Shown here piece after piece: positions 1 to 17,800 of a stretch of DNA of 64,000 nucleotides (the stretch's first letter is position 1; every line of letters begins with the position of its first letter). Source of the stretch: Delphinapterus leucas. Its lineage: Eukaryota > Chordata > Mammalia > Artiodactyla > Monodontidae. Where the stretch lies: assembly GCF_002288925.2 (NCBI RefSeq), contig NW_022098021.1, forward strand, positions 6,512,138-6,576,137, read 5' to 3'. The position numbers and the translations under genes were made by a program. The notes beneath the pieces were generated by a model, which was given only the letters and a program-made list of their open reading frames with translations, made no database searches and was not told the origin of the DNA.

Positions 1-2772
<2,772 letters not shown>

Positions 2773-2995
2773 CTGGTGGAAAGGGCACAGAGGGAGCCGA
2801 TGGCCACTGCGTACTTGGCGCCCTCCCAGCCCACGTGCTTGAAGGCGTCTGGCAGGGGGCTGTCCTTGTCCAGGCAGAAGTAGGGCATCATGAGCGTGAG
2901 GGCGGCCGACACCCCGAAGTAGGCGACGAAGCAGATCAGAAGGGACGCAACGATGCCCACGGGGATGGCCTTCTGGGGGTTCTTGACCTCCTCCC
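2773..2995 (-). CDS. SLC7A1: SLC7A1 coding exon 5 (residues 276-350)
   Basis: Fifth coding exon, 223 bp. It completes Gly276, encodes residues 277-349 and two bases of codon 350. It begins [20 protein letters not shown], the loop and helix that carry the highly conserved GEE(V)xNPQK(A)IP motif of the CAT subfamily (SLC7A1-4), in the substrate translocation region. It continues through a hydrophobic helix ([20 protein letters not shown]) and an extracellular loop ([16 protein letters not shown]) into the start of the next helix ([13 protein letters not shown]). The acceptor is the AG at 2997-2996 and the donor GTGAGG starts at 2772. The reading frame is open throughout and in phase with the exons on both sides. 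Confidence 0.97.
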
Positions 2996-7033
<4,038 letters not shown>

Positions 7034-7192
7034 CTGTTAAGATGAGAATTATGATCACGGCAAATATGTCCGGGTTTTCGGCCAGCACCCCGGGCGCGTT
7101 CAGGGCCATGTGCGTCCGCGAGAACTCCCCGATGGGTTTGCCAATCAGCTCGTCAAACGTTGCACTCCAGGCTCTGGCTACGCTCGAAGTAC
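7034..7192 (-). CDS. SLC7A1: SLC7A1 coding exon 2 (residues 124-177)
   Basis: Second coding exon, 159 bp (53 codons in split-codon phase 1-1). It completes Gly124, begins [20 protein letters not shown], and continues through [20 protein letters not shown] into a hydrophobic helix, [13 protein letters not shown]. In CAT-1 this is the extracellular loop after helix 3 and the fourth membrane segment. Human CAT-1 has the same length here, with only conservative differences as far as I recall. The acceptor TCGTGGCAG ends at 7193 and the donor GTAAAG starts at 7033. Splicing ACA G|GA to exon 3 restores Thr-Gly-Leu-Leu as in other mammals. Confidence 0.97.
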
Positions 7193-8999
7193 CTGCCACG
7201 AAACACACCGTCAGACGAAACTGAAGGGAAAGAGTTAACGGAGCACCTGTCACCAAGCTCGGCACCGGCGGCACTCACGTAGGGATCGCAGCCGGCGCAC
7301 GGGGGTCCCGCGGCAGCCGCCGGACCCCGGGATGTGCTGACTCGGAAGTGAGGGTCAGTTAGTGTTTGCAGAGACGTGAGAAGTGGAGCCTGGCAAGAAA
7401 CCCGTTTTCCATCACAATCAATACGACGTGTATAGCATGCGTTTTGAACGTACATGTAACTCAATTACAATAGAAGTCTAACAAACTAATGTTACCCTGA
7501 GCACAGAGAGGCACTCTGACAGTACTGAGTTCTACTTATTTGATCTCATCCGACAAGAACTCCTGAGCGCGAACCGTCCAGGTGACTTCACGACCCACTC
7601 CTGGGCTGCAGTGAGCAGGGGCCACGCTCCTCAGGAAGCGCCTCCCCTAAGACCCCAGCAGCAGAGCTGACAGGCCTGCCTCCCGCTGCGGCGGACTAAG
7701 GATGGCGGCTCGGGGCTGGCTCCACGTCAGCAGCAAAGTCCCTGCTCACCCCTGCCTCTGCTGCTCCGGGCCCGGGCGGGCTCCGGGCCCGGGCGGGCGC
7801 CACCTGACGCGGGCCGTGGCCCCGAGGGTCTGCCCGACGTGCTGGATGCGGCGTCCAGCACCCCAAAGGCCAAGAGCAGCTGACTGCTCTCTCTGTCTCT
7901 TAATCTGAATAACGGCACTGCTTTTCCAGCAATGCTTCTCGGGAAATGTCGCTAAAGTTCCAATATCCACAAAAAGTTTCTTTATCTTCAAAGGGGGCCC
8001 TGCTGGTGACCGTGGTCTGGATCTTCCACAGAACTTGGCCAGAGTGACCTGCAGGACTCCATTTCACCGTCTGGCCTCACGCTAAGTGTTCTTCCAACAA
8101 CTCAAAAAGGAAACCCCATTTCTTCATCCCGAGTAGCCAGCCTATGATGAGTCCTGTCCTTCGAGGCCACAACCCAGTGAAGAAACAGGTCACTACCTCT
8201 CCTGCCCAGAGGCCAGCTCGCTGCCAACAGGGCTGCCCAGCTTTTCCTGCCAGCCTACCCCTCCCCACCCTTGAATCGTGGCTTTTAAAAGAAACACATT
8301 TGATAGAAAAGCTTGCCCTTGCTCAGGAGGTGAGGCCGAGAGCCGCCTGCAGTAGCACGGGGGTGCGTCTCACACGACAATACCACTCCGGCCAAGACCC
8401 CGTCGTCACCTGCTGGTCCAGAAGCTGCAGGCGCTTCACGTTCACCATTCTGTTTTATTCGCAGGTAAATCCTCTGGAAACATAACGGCCCCTTTAAAAT
8501 AGCTGCATTCCCACCGAGAGGCTGCAGCTTGTAAGGACGTGTATGGTTGCAAGTTTTGGTGCTGCACTGAGAAAAACGTGATTAGGAATTTTATTTTCCA
8601 ACCCAGAAGAGTAAGCTCTCGGCAGGTGCTGGAAAGAAAGGGAGGGTGTCGCCCAGGGAGCCTGGTGGAGCCCAGGCGGAGGCCCAGCACCACACACGGC
8701 TTCCCAGAGGACGGGCGTGGGAGCCAGCGGGGCCCACGGGGTTCAACTCATCCCACGCCCCGGTTTTCTGATATCACTTCAAAGAGCTAAAGCAGAACTG
8801 GAACAGTTAGTGGCCATTTGTATTATTTCTGTCTGCGAACCGGCCACTCGTATCCTTCAGTTATTCTGACATTCACGCGTTTGTTTCTTTTAAGTGGATG
8901 TATTCAGCTTCGGCTGTAATCAAAATACAAATAACATAAAGAGAGTAACACTGAAACCTATCGAACAGAGAAGACTATGTTTTTGGTGTTTTCGTTTGT

Positions 9000-9300
9000 T
9001 GGTTGGTTGTTTCTAACGCTGACGCCAAGTCCAGAGTCGGCAAGGACGTGAGGAAAAGGGGCCCTTGGCCGTCAGGAGGATCGCAGGCAACACGGGCCTT
9101 GAAGATGCGCAGGCCCACTGACCCAGACCTTCTGCTTCTTAGACCATTTTAAAGGAAAAAGCACAGCTTTATCTTTTTTATGCCAAAGTCATTAAGTAAT
9201 TTACTATTTATAACAACAACACAGCTGGAAACAATCTAAATACCCCACAAAGGCACCCAATCAATTATCTGTATATAAATCTATATAATGGTACATCATC
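9000..9300 (+). repeat. old L1 LINE 3' region, left part
   Basis: Degenerate match to the untranslated 3' part of mammalian L1: a phrase like 'cggcaaggacgtgaggaaa' followed by 'ggaaacaatctaaatacccc', which is typical of L1 ORF2/3'UTR junction copies. It is interrupted at 9301-9583 by a CHR SINE and resumes after it. Assignment is by memory of L1 consensus phrases; the subfamily is unknown. Confidence 0.55.
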
Positions 9301-9583
9301 AAGAATATTACTGTGGGGCTTCCCTGGTGGCACAGTGGTTAAGAATCCACCTGTCAAGGCAGGGGACACGGGTTCGAGCCCTGGTCCGGGACGATCCCAC
9401 ATGCCGCGGAGCAACTAAGCCTGTGCGCCACAACTACCGAGCCTGTGCTCTAGAGCCCGCGAGCCACAACTACTGAGCCCGCGTGACACAACTACTGAAG
9501 CCTGCACACAGCAATGAAGACCCAACGCAGCCAAAGACAAAATAAATAAACTTAAAGGAAAAAAAAAAAGAATATTACTATGG
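9301..9583 (+). mobile_element. CHR-type tRNA-derived SINE with target-site duplication
   Basis: Full-length CHR SINE in plus orientation, antisense to SLC7A1. The body starts GGCTTCCCTGGTGGCACAGT at about 9317, carries a Pol III B-box-like ACGGGTTCGAGCCC, and ends in an A-rich tail near 9567. It is flanked by 16-bp direct repeats, AAGAATATTACTGTGG (9301-9316) and AAGAATATTACTATGG (9568-9583), which differ at one base. The long form with the 'CCACAACTACTGAGCC' repeats suggests an older CHR subfamily than the copy at 16.9 kb. It inserted into an L1 fragment. Confidence 0.95.
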
Positions 9584-9945
9584 AAAAATAACTAACGCTA
9601 TGAAAAATGTACACTATATATTGTTTTACAAGTACAGAGACACGCTAGACAGAAAAATATACATTCAGGTTCACAAAAATATTAACCGTGTTACATCCCT
9701 AAACTCTGTGAACGGGGGTGACCCTGCTCCTCCACGGGGTCTAACGTTGAGCAGGATGCCGGGCACAGAGGAGGTACCTGATAAACGTTCGCTGAAAGGA
9801 TGAATGAATAAGAGAATTAATTTCTCCAGGTTGTCAGAGTGGGTAATTTCTACTTTCTTCTTTGTGCTCTTCCACATTTCCTAAATTTTTCTGTATCAGT
9901 GATGTATTTACTCAAGTAATCAGAAAAAAAATACTGAAAGAGACT
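9584..9945 (+). repeat. old L1 LINE 3' end, right part
   Basis: Continuation of the L1 fragment after the SINE. It ends with a phrase typical of L1 3' ends ('ttctactttcttctttgtgct', then 'cacatttcctaaatttttct', then an A-rich end 'cagaaaaaaaa' near 9930). The middle (about 9750-9815) resembles a MIR tail and may be a separate small insertion. Confidence 0.5.
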
Positions 9946-10183
9946 ACGTCCTTTTTAACTAGATACAAACACCCTACTGATTCTGTGTCTGTCGTGCTAA
10001 CAGGACTGGCCTCCTTGCTGGCCTGGCTTGTCCCCACTAAGGTCATCCCATGTACTTGATCATTAAAAAGCAAGGGCAGTGATGCCCGAGGGTGGCCTCC
10101 GCCTTGCGTTAGAGGAAAAGGGAAACTGTGTAGCAGTTCAGCGAGGCGCAGGTGCCGGGGAGGCGCCAGACTCTGTGTGTCTA

Positions 10184-10696
<513 letters not shown>

Positions 10697-13600
10697 TCAC
10701 CCATCAACCCCCTTCGAAGCGCAGCACGGACGGCGAGGTGCTCCCGTGTCGTCATCTACAGCTAAGGCCTCGCACGTCACGATTCCACGACCCGCGGTCA
10801 CAACACCCACCCACGGCTTCCCGGTCTCAGGCTTAACCAGCGGGAGAAACACCCGGAGGCCCACGCGCCGGCCGACTGGACTCTGGTCTCTGAGCCTCCA
10901 CACTGATTTCAGTTCTTAACCAAGAGGCTTCTACGGGCAGAAAGAGCACGAGAGGCACACATTAAGGACGTCGTTCCTGCCCTCAATAATCGTGCGATTT
11001 GCCAGGAAAAGCAAGACGCCATTCCAAGTGGGCTGCTGGGGAAAGAAAACCAAACCACATTTTAATTTAATTATTAGGACCCAGAGGCCTTGAATAGCAA
11101 TGACAATGCCTTTTAGAGATCCTCCTGGGATCCTCTGAGACGGCAGGGGTCAAGCCATCTCCACTTTAACACAGAGTTAGGTCCAGAGCAGAAAAGCGTT
11201 GAATTACTAACAAGGTAGGGCTCCTTGTAACCGTCACTACTCGGGGAAGCACTTCTCTGGACCAAAATGTTGGCCCAACGTGCTATGTGATGCACTCCTG
11301 ATCACATGCCAAGAGGGGGCCCCCGTGCACATATGGCTCCCGGCCTCCGACTTTCACACGGGACACACCCAGTGGGGGTCCCAGGATGCCACCCACACCG
11401 TGAACAGCATCCTAGGCCAGCATCCCAGGACAGTGATTTAAACGCTGACAGACACGGCCCCGGCCAGGTGGCCAAGGTCGACATCAACAGTGACAAGTTA
11501 CAGTTGACCATATGATGTGATAAGAAGGGCCTTTACCTCTGACAGCCTCCTCCCCAAACCCATAAGCCCAGGCTAATCCTGAGAAAAAGATCAGACAAAT
11601 CACAGGCGAGGAACTCTCTTCGAAACACCTGACCAATCGTCAGGAGTCATCAAAAACAAGGAAGGTCGGAGAACCGTCTCGAGCAGGGGGAGCCCAAGGA
11701 GACAGGACGCCACACGTCACGTGGGAGGGGATGGGATCCCGGAACAGAAGGAGGATGGCAGGGAAAACTAAGGCGGTCTGAATAAAGTGTGGACTTCCGC
11801 TGTATCAGTATCGGCTCGTTAATCATAACTAAAATACCACACTAGTGTAGATGCTACCAGAGGGAAAAGTGGGTGCGGGGCACGTGGGCACGCTCTGTAC
11901 TAGCTTCACGGCTCTCCTATAAATCTATAAACGTGTGCTAAGATAGTTTTCAGACAACAGCACGTGCAGAGATGAGCTATCACCATGACTTTTAGCTACT
12001 AAAAATTCATCTTTATGATCCATTGGTATTTACTGACCTACCTTTGCTGTAAGCAAGTCACTGGAAAGCAAAACGGTCTCAATGGAGACGGCAGGTCCAG
12101 CCAAGTCCACACCCAGCCACCTGGCGCCCTGGACCGCCCGCCCACACCCTTGTGGCCCCGCCCCCACCCAGCCTCAGGCCAGGCCCCCGTGGGTCATGTC
12201 ACTGGCCAGCTCCCGGTCACAGAGGGACCAGTGGATGGTCCTCTCTGCCAGGCCAAGAGGAGAGAGAGAGTTTCTCAAGACTCAGTTTTTAGCTAGAGTG
12301 GGCAATAAACTCATCCGATCCGACCTCCTTCTCGTAAAGACGAGGGAAAACAACTCAGACACCCAGTGTCAGACAGGGTCACGAGCTCGGAAGGTGCGGG
12401 GGTGGCTCCACATCTGGGTCTGGCGTTGGCGGGGGGAAATGATATCACCGTCAGTGAGGTGGGGAGGAAGTGGGAGGAAATGAGGGAAGAAGACCTTGTT
12501 AGCGGAACAGCAGTGGAGCAGGAAAATCACAGACACAGGGGCTGATAAGAGCTGAGGGGGCAGGGACAGACCAGGAGACACGCAAAGGAGCAATGGCGCC
12601 CGGGGTGTTTCCGGCCACGCACTGGCCAGCTGCCGATGCTCGGTCAGGCAGTGAGGACCTGGCGGGGCTCCGGTGCTGTCCGGGGAGCCCAGGGTGCGAG
12701 TCCTCCTGGGCCTGCCTTTCTCCTTCTTCCTCCCAGGATTTACCTGGATTCATTCAGGTCAGGCTGTGAACAACAGCAAAGCCTTTAATAAACCACTGCT
12801 TGGATAACAAGTCAAAAGGGCAGATGCACCATTTCAACACAACCCTTTAGCAGAAGAGGAATGTGTGAAGATGCAGCACATAACTTCTCAGCATCGTTTT
12901 GGGGAGGGAGGGGAGTATTTTAAGCAGCCAGGAACCTTCAAGGGAAGCGGGGTGTGAAAGCTCCCGATTACTGGCGTTGTTTCTAACTTGGCTGGTAAAT
13001 GGGACTGACATTTAGAGAGAGCGCTGACCTGCTCGCGTCCTCTCCTAGATGTAGTTGTTGGTTCATAACAGACGGATTCTCTCCCCTAAACCAAGTGCAA
13101 AGCAAAGACAATGCAGTTAAATAGCGTTTTTTTTCCCTCAGCTTCACAGAGGAAAGTAACCCCAGGGCCCGGGAGGCACCTGCCTTCCTCTGAACGACCA
13201 GACACACGGTGCCCTGGGCTCTTTGCAAGGGCTGGGTCCACAGCGCACACGCCTTTCCAGATGTGCTGCCGTCTGGAGCAGAAGCAAGAGCTGCTGGAGT
13301 GACCCGACGGGGACGCCTGGCGAGGGGCACACTGGAGCCTGGGGACGCTCTCCCGAGAGCCCGGTGACCTCTCGGGAAATGACCCTTTAGGCCGGAATGA
13401 CCCCCCTGGACGCGCAGCTGCAGTGCGTGTGCCACATGCCCCTGGGTGGTATCACCGGCACAGGCGGACACCCTCTCCAAGAACCCACTCACTAACCCTG
13501 GGGGGGCCCCCGCACCATCTTCAAAATAAAGGGGGCGGGGCATCAAATTCCGTAAACTTAGACACAGATTTTAGACACAGGTTTTCAACCGTATGTGAAA

Positions 13601-16499
13601 GGGGCTTCTTGGTTGAGACCACAAACCGAGACTCCAGGGAGGCAGTGGACTTCTGAGCGGGGACACAGCGCCCCCGTTTCTCGCGAAGGGTCCTGGGCTG
13701 TTCCTCCCTCACAGGAGCCGGAGGGAAGTGCTCCGGGTGCCAGTGGACGGGAGCACAGGAGGGCCCGTTGGTTTCACCTCGGTTACTTCCTCGGTGCTCC
13801 CCGCTGTCTGGGGAAAGGGCAAACCCAACTCCTCTGGAAGCCACTGGGACAGAAACACAGCTGCTGAGGCCCAGCGCTGAGAAGGAGGAAAATGCAAGTG
13901 CGCCGTCTGTTTCTACTTTCCAGGGCGGGAGCAAATGAGATGCTCGCTAACCTTGTTCAGGTTTATTTTAAAGAAACGTCCTTTCTGTCTCCTTGGGAGT
14001 CGTGCAAAAACCGTTCTCCGGGTGGCATCGCCTGGCGGCATTTCGTACACATTACGGCGCGACTCACATTCACGCCTGGACTCCTAAGGTGGGCACTCAG
14101 CCAGCAGTGAGACCAAATGAAACTTCCGTGTAAAACCCATCTAACCACGTCAACAGCGGCAACGTCAGGGTCACGCGGACTTCCTGCTGCTGGGATTTAC
14201 GCAGACAGTCACCAAATACTTTGAAAGGATTATCTGGAAATTACGTTACCCTCTCACGTGGGGAGGAATCTGTGCAACAGTCGACACCTACACTTTCAGT
14301 TTTTGACAGAAATCCTGTCATAGCAAGAGCCTCAGATGTGTCTTACTCCCGATTCATCTATTATCAAAGAGCACTTAACCTTATGTGTTATCCTCTCAGA
14401 AAAGCAAAGAAAATCTGCCCCTTTCCCACAGAATTTCTAACTCCAAGTTTTACTCTGGTAATCACTGTATAACAATAGGAGCAAGTGACCAGTGGGTCCA
14501 GACGTCAGAGATAAAGATGCTGTTTTCAAGGCGCCTGACAAAGGTGGGCAAGTGGGAACTGGATGACTTTTTTTTTTTTTACTCTCAAACGTCATGACAG
14601 TCCCATCACTGAAAAAGTCCGCTTAATGGCTCGTGGGAGGGAGGGGAAGAGGTCAGACGTAGGCTGCGGTAGACACTAAGTTCGTAAATCCTTTGGGGAA
14701 AGTCTCAATATTGAAATTTTATTGCCCATACTTGTGCTTTTCCTTTAAGCGATCTTTACAACGGTCCCAGACATGGGAGCCACCTAGAGTAAAATCTGCC
14801 CTTCCTGTGGGAGAATGATGCACCGTGGTCCACACGTGTCCCGGGCTAGAGAAAGTAGGTCCTTGCTAGGGCGCTCACCTGTGGGACACACAGACCGGGG
14901 GGCCGACGAGCCAGCAAACTCACTTCAGCTCTCCTACGGCCACGTGGGGGACTCCCCCCAGGAGCCCCCAAGGCTCTAGAGCGCATGCAGGTTTCACAAG
15001 GAAGAGAGCAGAGGGCCCACGACAGGGCCCTCTCAACCAGATGTGGTCCAAGGGGGTCCAAAAAAAGAGCGTTTCGGGACGTGGGCCATCGTGGGGACGG
15101 AGACTCACGGCAAGGAACAAAACCTGAGTTGAAGGAAGTTCTTCTCCAAGCCAGATTCACATCCCCCAGATGTCAGGAGGACCAGGTGCAAGAGCTTAAA
15201 GTTAAAAAAAACCTGTGGCCTGGAGGGGACCGGCTAATGCTGATGGAGACCCCACGTGTGGGCACGTGGAAGGAGGGAAGGGAACAACAGAAGGGAACCA
15301 AAAGCACGGGGGCGGGGAGGGGACAACACAGCGGGGAAGGTCTGCGGTGGGTGACAGCGGCCGGCTCACACCCCACGTCCTCAATGGGCAGCAGGAGCCT
15401 GTCTGCCTCCAGGACCCAGAGTCTCTCTTAAGGTCCCTCAAGATCTACACTTGTCTGACCCCAGGCAGCAGGGCCATGCTGAGGATAAAACTGAATTCCT
15501 CCAAAATTCGCATATCTCACAGCTGTTAAGATGCCCTGTGCTGACACGGCCAGGTTTAGGGAAAAGCATAAAGCCGGTCCCAACCCAGGAAGCAGAGCGT
15601 CAGGGCCGGGCCGAGGGGTGATGGGGCTCCTGAAGAGGGGTGTGGGACCAGGCTTAACGGTCCGTCTCAAAGACCACCACCTCCACGGGGAAGAAAAGGT
15701 CCACTCCACCCAGCGAGGATAGAGGCCTAAAGCCCGCCTGGGCCTGTCTCTGCTCCCAGTGAAGACACTTTGTGCTTGGCTGAAGTCCACAACCAATAGG
15801 TAATGTGGTCTCCACCGGCATGGGGGGCACAAGGCCCACCATCCCCGGCCTTACCAGAAAGCCAACCCCCAGGACCCCTGCCCCCGGGCTGACCCTTCCT
15901 ACCGATTCAACAGAACTAACCGCAGGACGCGCCAGAGGCCTCTGAGGTCCCGTAAACTACGGCAGGTATGTTCTGCATCTCAGTCCTAACTCCCGGCCAC
16001 CAGGCCCAGGAGGGCGGCCCTGGGGTCCAGCTCAGGCACGCACCCACCCCGCAGAGCAGCTTCCAGGGGCAGATTCCAATGCAGGGATGCCACAGGGAAC
16101 TGGAACCGCTGACCACGGGCACAGCGCCCCCTGTGGGCCACGCACCAAGCCACTGAGGGGCAGGGAACCCTGTGGGGCTCGGGGGCTGAAACGGTGCCAT
16201 CACCCACAATCACGCCTTGCAGAGGCCCAAGCAAACAATCCCAGGCTGAGAGCGAGGATGTGGCACCAGCTCGGGACCTAGAGCGAGATCGTCCAGGTGC
16301 AAATCTGCTACCAGACGGGGTGCAGACAGTGAAGTGTCTTCAGTAGTTCTAGTACCGTGGGAAAACGTCAAATTAAAAACTACATGATATGATCCCGATG
16401 GGGATTAAGTGGAGGTGGGGTGTAAATACCAAGATATTAACTGAGACTATCTTCCGGATCATGCATTGCAAAAAACAACAGGAACAACTAACATTTGGG

Positions 16500-16615
16500 G
16501 GCACCAGCCAAAGGGAAGATCCTTTACACAAATGATCTTATTTAATTCTCACATCACCATTTCCAGCAGGCAATACTTTGCATTCTGGAAATAGGGGGAC
16601 CCAGGCAAGCTAGAA
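16500..16615 (-). repeat. MIR fragment, reverse orientation
   Basis: Reads like the reverse complement of MIR: 'cttatttaattctcacatca' followed by a degenerate 'aaatagggggacccaggcaa'. These correspond to the MIR segments normally seen as 'gaggattaaatgagat' and 'tcctcatctgtaaaatgggg'. Old and divergent. Confidence 0.5.
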
Positions 16616-16618
16616 CTC

Positions 16619-16830
16619 AGTCATTCCCAACCCTGGCCGCCCATCAGAGTCCCGTGGGGACAGTTTTTAAACTAACGATGCCGGCCCAGCGCAGACCAAG
16701 TGACTTCTGTGAAGTTCTCCCAGGTCACCTGGTGGAGGGCAGGCAAGCCAATCAAAGATGGAGTCGGGGCTCAGACCCACATCTTACTGCCTCCAGAGCT
16801 TTGAGCTGTTCTCTGAATTAGGATCTCCTG
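16619..16830 (+). repeat. MER5A-like hAT-Charlie DNA transposon relic
   Basis: Contains 'cattcccaaccctggccgcc', 'catcagagtcccgtggggac', 'agtttttaaactaacgatgcc' and later 'gaattaggatctcctgggtc'. This is the order and spacing of the MER5A consensus as I remember it. It lies directly between a reversed MIR and a young CHR SINE. Confidence 0.5.
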
Positions 16831-16867
16831 GGTCCTGGGGGTGTGCTGGGGGGGGAGAGAGGCTGTG

Positions 16868-17101
16868 TAAGAAAGAAGGGGGGGGCTTCCCTGGTGGCGC
16901 AGTGGTTGAGAGTCCACCTGCCGATGCAGGGGATACGGGTTCGTGCCCCGGTCCGGGAAGATCCCACATGCCGCGGAGCGGCTGGGCCCGTGAGCCATGG
17001 CCGCTGGGCCTGCGCGTCCGGAGCCTGTGCTCCGCAACGGGAGAGGCCACAACAGTGAGAGGCCCGCGTACCGCGAAAAAAAAAGAAAGAAAGAAGGGGG
17101 G
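16868..17101 (+). mobile_element. CHR SINE (young subfamily) with target-site duplication
   Basis: Short-form CHR element starting GGGCTTCCCTGGTGGCGCAG near 16883. It holds the subfamily segment 'gagccatggccgctgggcct' and ends 'aggcccgcgtaccgcg' plus an A-rich tail. Flanking duplications AAGAAAGAAGGGGGG occur just before (about 16869-16883) and after (about 17086-17101) the body. The CpG-rich, little-mutated body suggests a recent insertion, of the type abundant in toothed whales. Antisense to SLC7A1. Confidence 0.93.
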
Positions 17102-17679
17102 ACAGATGGCATAGCTAATGGCCAGGGGGAGCGGCCCCCCATCGTGGGGCTGAGCATCCACACGTCCCACCTGCAGGGCCCCATCTAGTCACCCTCCGTC
17201 CCCCCCAGCACGCAGGAGGCACCCAGCAGTGCTTACGGGACCGTTAACACGTAGAGTGCCCACAGCACACACTCAGTACTATCGCTGACTTAAATTCAGG
17301 AAACTAACAGGACACGGGCTGTCTTTCTGTCCTTCATCTTAGGTCATACACTCGGCGTGACCATCAACGACTAACGAGGGTCTGTCCATCAAAGGAGATC
17401 TTATTAGCTGGATATTTAAAGGTCTGATTCACCAAGGAGTTCGGTTCTGTTTCTCTAAATGAATACACAGGCAAGAAGATGCTAGCTGGGTTAAAATCTA
17501 AGCCAAGCGACATAGTCTGGTCTATGAAGCCCTGAAATAGTTCCGGATGGTCCCTCCTATCATGGGGGGTGTCCCATCCCCAGCCCACCCCGCTCCACTG
17601 TGGGGACAGCTGGACTCCCTGTCCCCTCTGCCCAGGGCTTTCGTGAGGCTCAGGTTCCTTGTGTTCAACTAGTTCGCGT

Positions 17680-17800
17680 GGCTGGGGCCTCAGTTTCCAC
17701 ATCTGAAAGATGGGGTGGCCCTACGGTCCTGCCCGTGCAGGAGCTCATGAGGACTAAATGAGGTAACCGATAAGCACACTGGGAAGAAAATCCCTCTAAT
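17680..17800 (+). repeat. MIR fragment
   Basis: Carries 'ggcctcagtttccacatctg', 'aaagatggggtggccctac' and 'atgaggactaaatgaggtaa', matching the conserved central and 3' parts of MIR in forward orientation. Confidence 0.6.
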
